Made by a program: the position numbers and the translations under genes. The notes under the pieces were generated by a model, which had not been told where the DNA came from, did not search any database, and worked only from the letters and a program-made list of their open reading frames with translations. 64,000 nt of DNA, from assembly GCF_905475345.1 (NCBI RefSeq), contig NC_066600.1:468501-532500 (forward strand), written 5' to 3'. This document shows positions 61,266-64,000 of this stretch, piece by piece. Numbering within the stretch: position 1 is the first letter of the stretch; every line of letters starts with the position of its first letter. The stretch is from Vespula vulgaris. Lineage: Eukaryota > Arthropoda > Insecta > Hymenoptera > Vespidae.

Positions 61266-64000
61266 CTTTTTGTCTCCTGCCTTTCCCCTTTTTCTTCTTT
61301 TTTGTTTTGTTTGTTTGTTTTTTTTTAATTATGAAGATACCATTGTTCAAATTAATCAACTGTTCGAAATACCTAAGTTCGATGAATCAGCGTTTAGGAA
61401 GAAATATGTAAAAGAAGAGAATTTTCAAAGTACGAGTACGATAAAAAATGATTTTGTACTTGTAAGCACGATAAACGAGTATAACGACGATATATGCCAT
61501 ATTTAAGTTCTTTACCGTAGTAATTTCCTTTTGTTTTTTTTTTAAGTACATAACCAGTAGTATATCGTAATAGAGGGTATACACTGTGTTGGTATGTAGC
61601 TGGTCTTCGGTCTCAGTTTTTAGTAATTTGCGTATTCTCTCTTCCTACGACTACTACATCGATAATTTACTACAAGCTACATAAGAAATTATGTAGAATT
61701 CGCGATGAAAGCGCGAAAGAGCATGAAATGCGGATTTGAAATTCGTTTCATTGTTGTACCGAGCTATATCGTCATCTAAATACACACAGTGACGCGTACG
61801 CAACGATGAGAGTAAAATGTCGCTTGAGAAATATCCTCGTGGGAACGGACACTTGGCTTTGCGTTTAAGGACGGTAACGTAGTACCAAGGGATGATCCAA
61901 GAGGGTGATAGGAGAGGTTGGTGGTAGAACGAGACACGTTTTCGGTGTCCCTCGTGGCTCGCTTGTCGTTACTGCTTCGTACGGGCTCGAGCGAGCGAGC
62001 GAGCGCGCGCGCGCGCGTCTGCAGTTTAATGCACTATTTGCTGTTTGCACTTCGTACTAATGGTCCGGCTTAGCGAGATTTAAATTTATCACTCCGTGAA
62101 CGGGATACGTCGGCGATGGCTGGAGGCGGTTGCACGACGACAATTTAAACTTCTTCCTTGGCTAATAATTCCCTTCAAGTTACACAGCTAGCGGCCACGC
62201 CGTTCGTCTCTCTTCTTTCCGCCCACCTCCAACTTTTAATTCTTCTATCTACCTACCTATACACTCCCCCCCTTCCCCTACCCCCTTCCTTCGTCTCATT
62301 TATCCCACCGTTTCCACTTTTTTCTTCTTCTTTACTTCGTCTTGCTCTTTCTTTTTAAAGATTACAATGGTAACGTCTTATTCCGGTAAAAACGCGAAAC
62401 AGTGAAGAATTTTAATAGGGACATTACCTACCTTCCAGCTAGAAAAGTCTACATTGACTTTCTTTTCTTTTCTTCTCTTTTCTTTTCTTTTCCTTTCCTT
62501 TCCTTTCTTTTCTTTTCTCTTCTTTTCTGTCTTTCTTTCTTTCTTTTTTTCTCTCTTTCTTTCCTTCTCTCTCGCAACGTACACTCAACGTCCTAAAACT
62601 GTATTCTACATGGAATGGGAAAGCGATTAGCGAGCGTTGATATTAGCGAATACGTGTCTATCAAGCGAAAATATATGGGGTACGGGAGGAGTACCTATAT
62701 CCGTTAAAATCATTCGTATTATACGTACGATATACTTAGGTATATCCGTGAATACGTCTATAGGCTATACATTTATACATGTTTTATTTCGATATTCCAA
62801 TTATTCCAAGCTTTTCGTACCTCGATATTCGTGAAACTATTTGCCTTTATCGGTGGCTTTCCTTCGGAAAAATCAACCCTCCGGTAAAAGCGAGGCCTTC
62901 ATTTTTCCTGCAGATTTCATCAGATAGTCCCGGATATTATTATCACGCCTTATGTACATTCCAACGGACATCGGAGGAAGCAGCGTAGACCTAACAGAAA
63001 TATCTAACCGTAGATACCGTAGTCGGTTCATCGTTTTCTTCTATACTACACGTATATATCTACCGATTTTCCGATAATACATATTCCTCCCCTATCCTCC
63101 TCTTAGCCCCTTCGTTCCCTTTCACCCCGCCTCTATACCTTATACGATATATTCTTATTCCTCGCTCGAAAAGCACTCTGACGCTTCGTATCGAATCGCT
63201 AAAGTGAGAAAAACTTTTGAGACATATGCCCGAATCTTCCCAAGAAACCGATACATTATAAATGTCTTACCTCCCTCCTCCATCCACGCTCCCTCACACC
63301 ATCTTTTTCGTCACACTTTTAACATCTTTTCTTATCATGGCCAAGGAAAAAGGAACATTTGATATATGTATACATTGTATATGCCAATATTTTCTAATGT
63401 CTGTATTACTCGTGAGTTTCTACTAATATACATATGTGTATACATATATTTATTATTATTTATTAACTAGATAGCCCTTTTTGAAAGTTCATTTAAGTCC
63501 AAATTACCCAAATAATGTTTCCCTTTGAGATAGAAATTTCGTATTGTTTTATAATGAGTATATTGTAAAATGAATAACCGAATTAATTTTTTCATTGTGA
63601 TGTGAATTTATTTACGAGTGAAATAACTAAAAGGGGAAAACGCATCGAAGAGAAAGAGAGAAAGAGAAATAAATCAATGCCAAAGAGTAAAACGCACGGC
63701 CGACGAGCTGTCCCAGAGACGGTCCTCGATACCTCGACCATGCGAAAACTTTGTTCAAGAATCTAATATCATCCATGGTTCGCACACATTCTCAAGATTC
63801 CTACGTGTGCCGAGATACGACGACAAGCTTTATGTACGCGCGCGCGCATCTCTAAGCTACTAGCTTATTATGTATATAGGATAAGAGCATGGAAAGATCT
63901 CGTAGCTTTCGCGTTATGCACATAAAAGTTTAGGAAATATATAAGTAATTCGAATCGACCTAATTTATCTGAAAATTATTTAAATATGTACAAGATTCGT
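61266..64000. other. Single-copy sequence to the right edge
   Basis: (GAGC)n/(GC)n at 61987-62018, T/C-rich TTTTC repeats at 62458-62575, GCGCGCGCGC at 63838. 62030-62160 and 63690-63800 are balanced, non-repetitive stretches that could be conserved non-coding DNA. No gene recognised. Confidence 0.35.

Overview
The window is eukaryotic nuclear DNA, most likely from an insect and probably a hymenopteran (bee-like). Evidence: short-intron genes with GT..AG splice sites, AT-rich but CpG-tolerant sequence, abundant (TA)n, (CT)n, (TTC)n and poly(A) tracts, and decayed mariner and Tc1 transposons. There are no bacterial-type operons, and I see no rRNA, tRNA or CRISPR. The species call is inference.

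Only one clearly functional protein gene is visible. It is on the minus strand at about 48.9-52.06 kb: a mitochondrial half-ABC transporter of the ABCB8 (MITOSUR) type. It has nine exons whose splice sites and phases all join, giving 666 codons plus a short unresolved C-terminus.

The first 45.6 kb is a mosaic of a roughly tandem, three-fold segmental duplication. Block A covers about 0.36-9.9 kb, block B about 10.2-29.9 kb, and block C about 30.8-45.6 kb. Read on the minus strand, a unit runs: ABCB8-derived part; 3-4 kb of conserved mostly non-coding DNA; a promoter-like segment with a GCATGCGC (NRF-1-like) core; a short exon-like segment ending in the same GTAAGATAA donor; a spacer; a block of decayed exon-like segments; mariner remains. 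Blocks A and B carry only broken copies of ABCB8 exons 3-5. Block C lies beside the intact gene.

The copies have diverged mainly by local amplification. A roughly 500-bp mariner-derived unit carrying pieces of the transposase N-terminal helix-turn-helix region is present in about 3-4 copies in A and 9-10 in B. A roughly 160-bp segment that is single-copy in A and B is an array of about 22 copies in C. A separate roughly 320-bp array of about 9 copies exists only in C. Between blocks lie three exon-like mariner HTH units on the plus strand (11.6-13.2 kb), a Tc1 inverted dimer (14.2-16.0 kb), a 300-bp inverted repeat (17.3/18.9 kb), a head-to-head mariner pair (29.9-32.6 kb) and nested GT-rich palindromes (33.0-33.4 kb).

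At 46.74 kb there is a strong TATA plus initiator promoter on the plus strand, followed by a leader-like segment with a consensus donor at 47.33 kb. From about 52.4 kb to the end the sequence is single-copy-looking intergenic or intronic DNA with many microsatellites and several GC-richer stretches. I see no supportable protein gene there.
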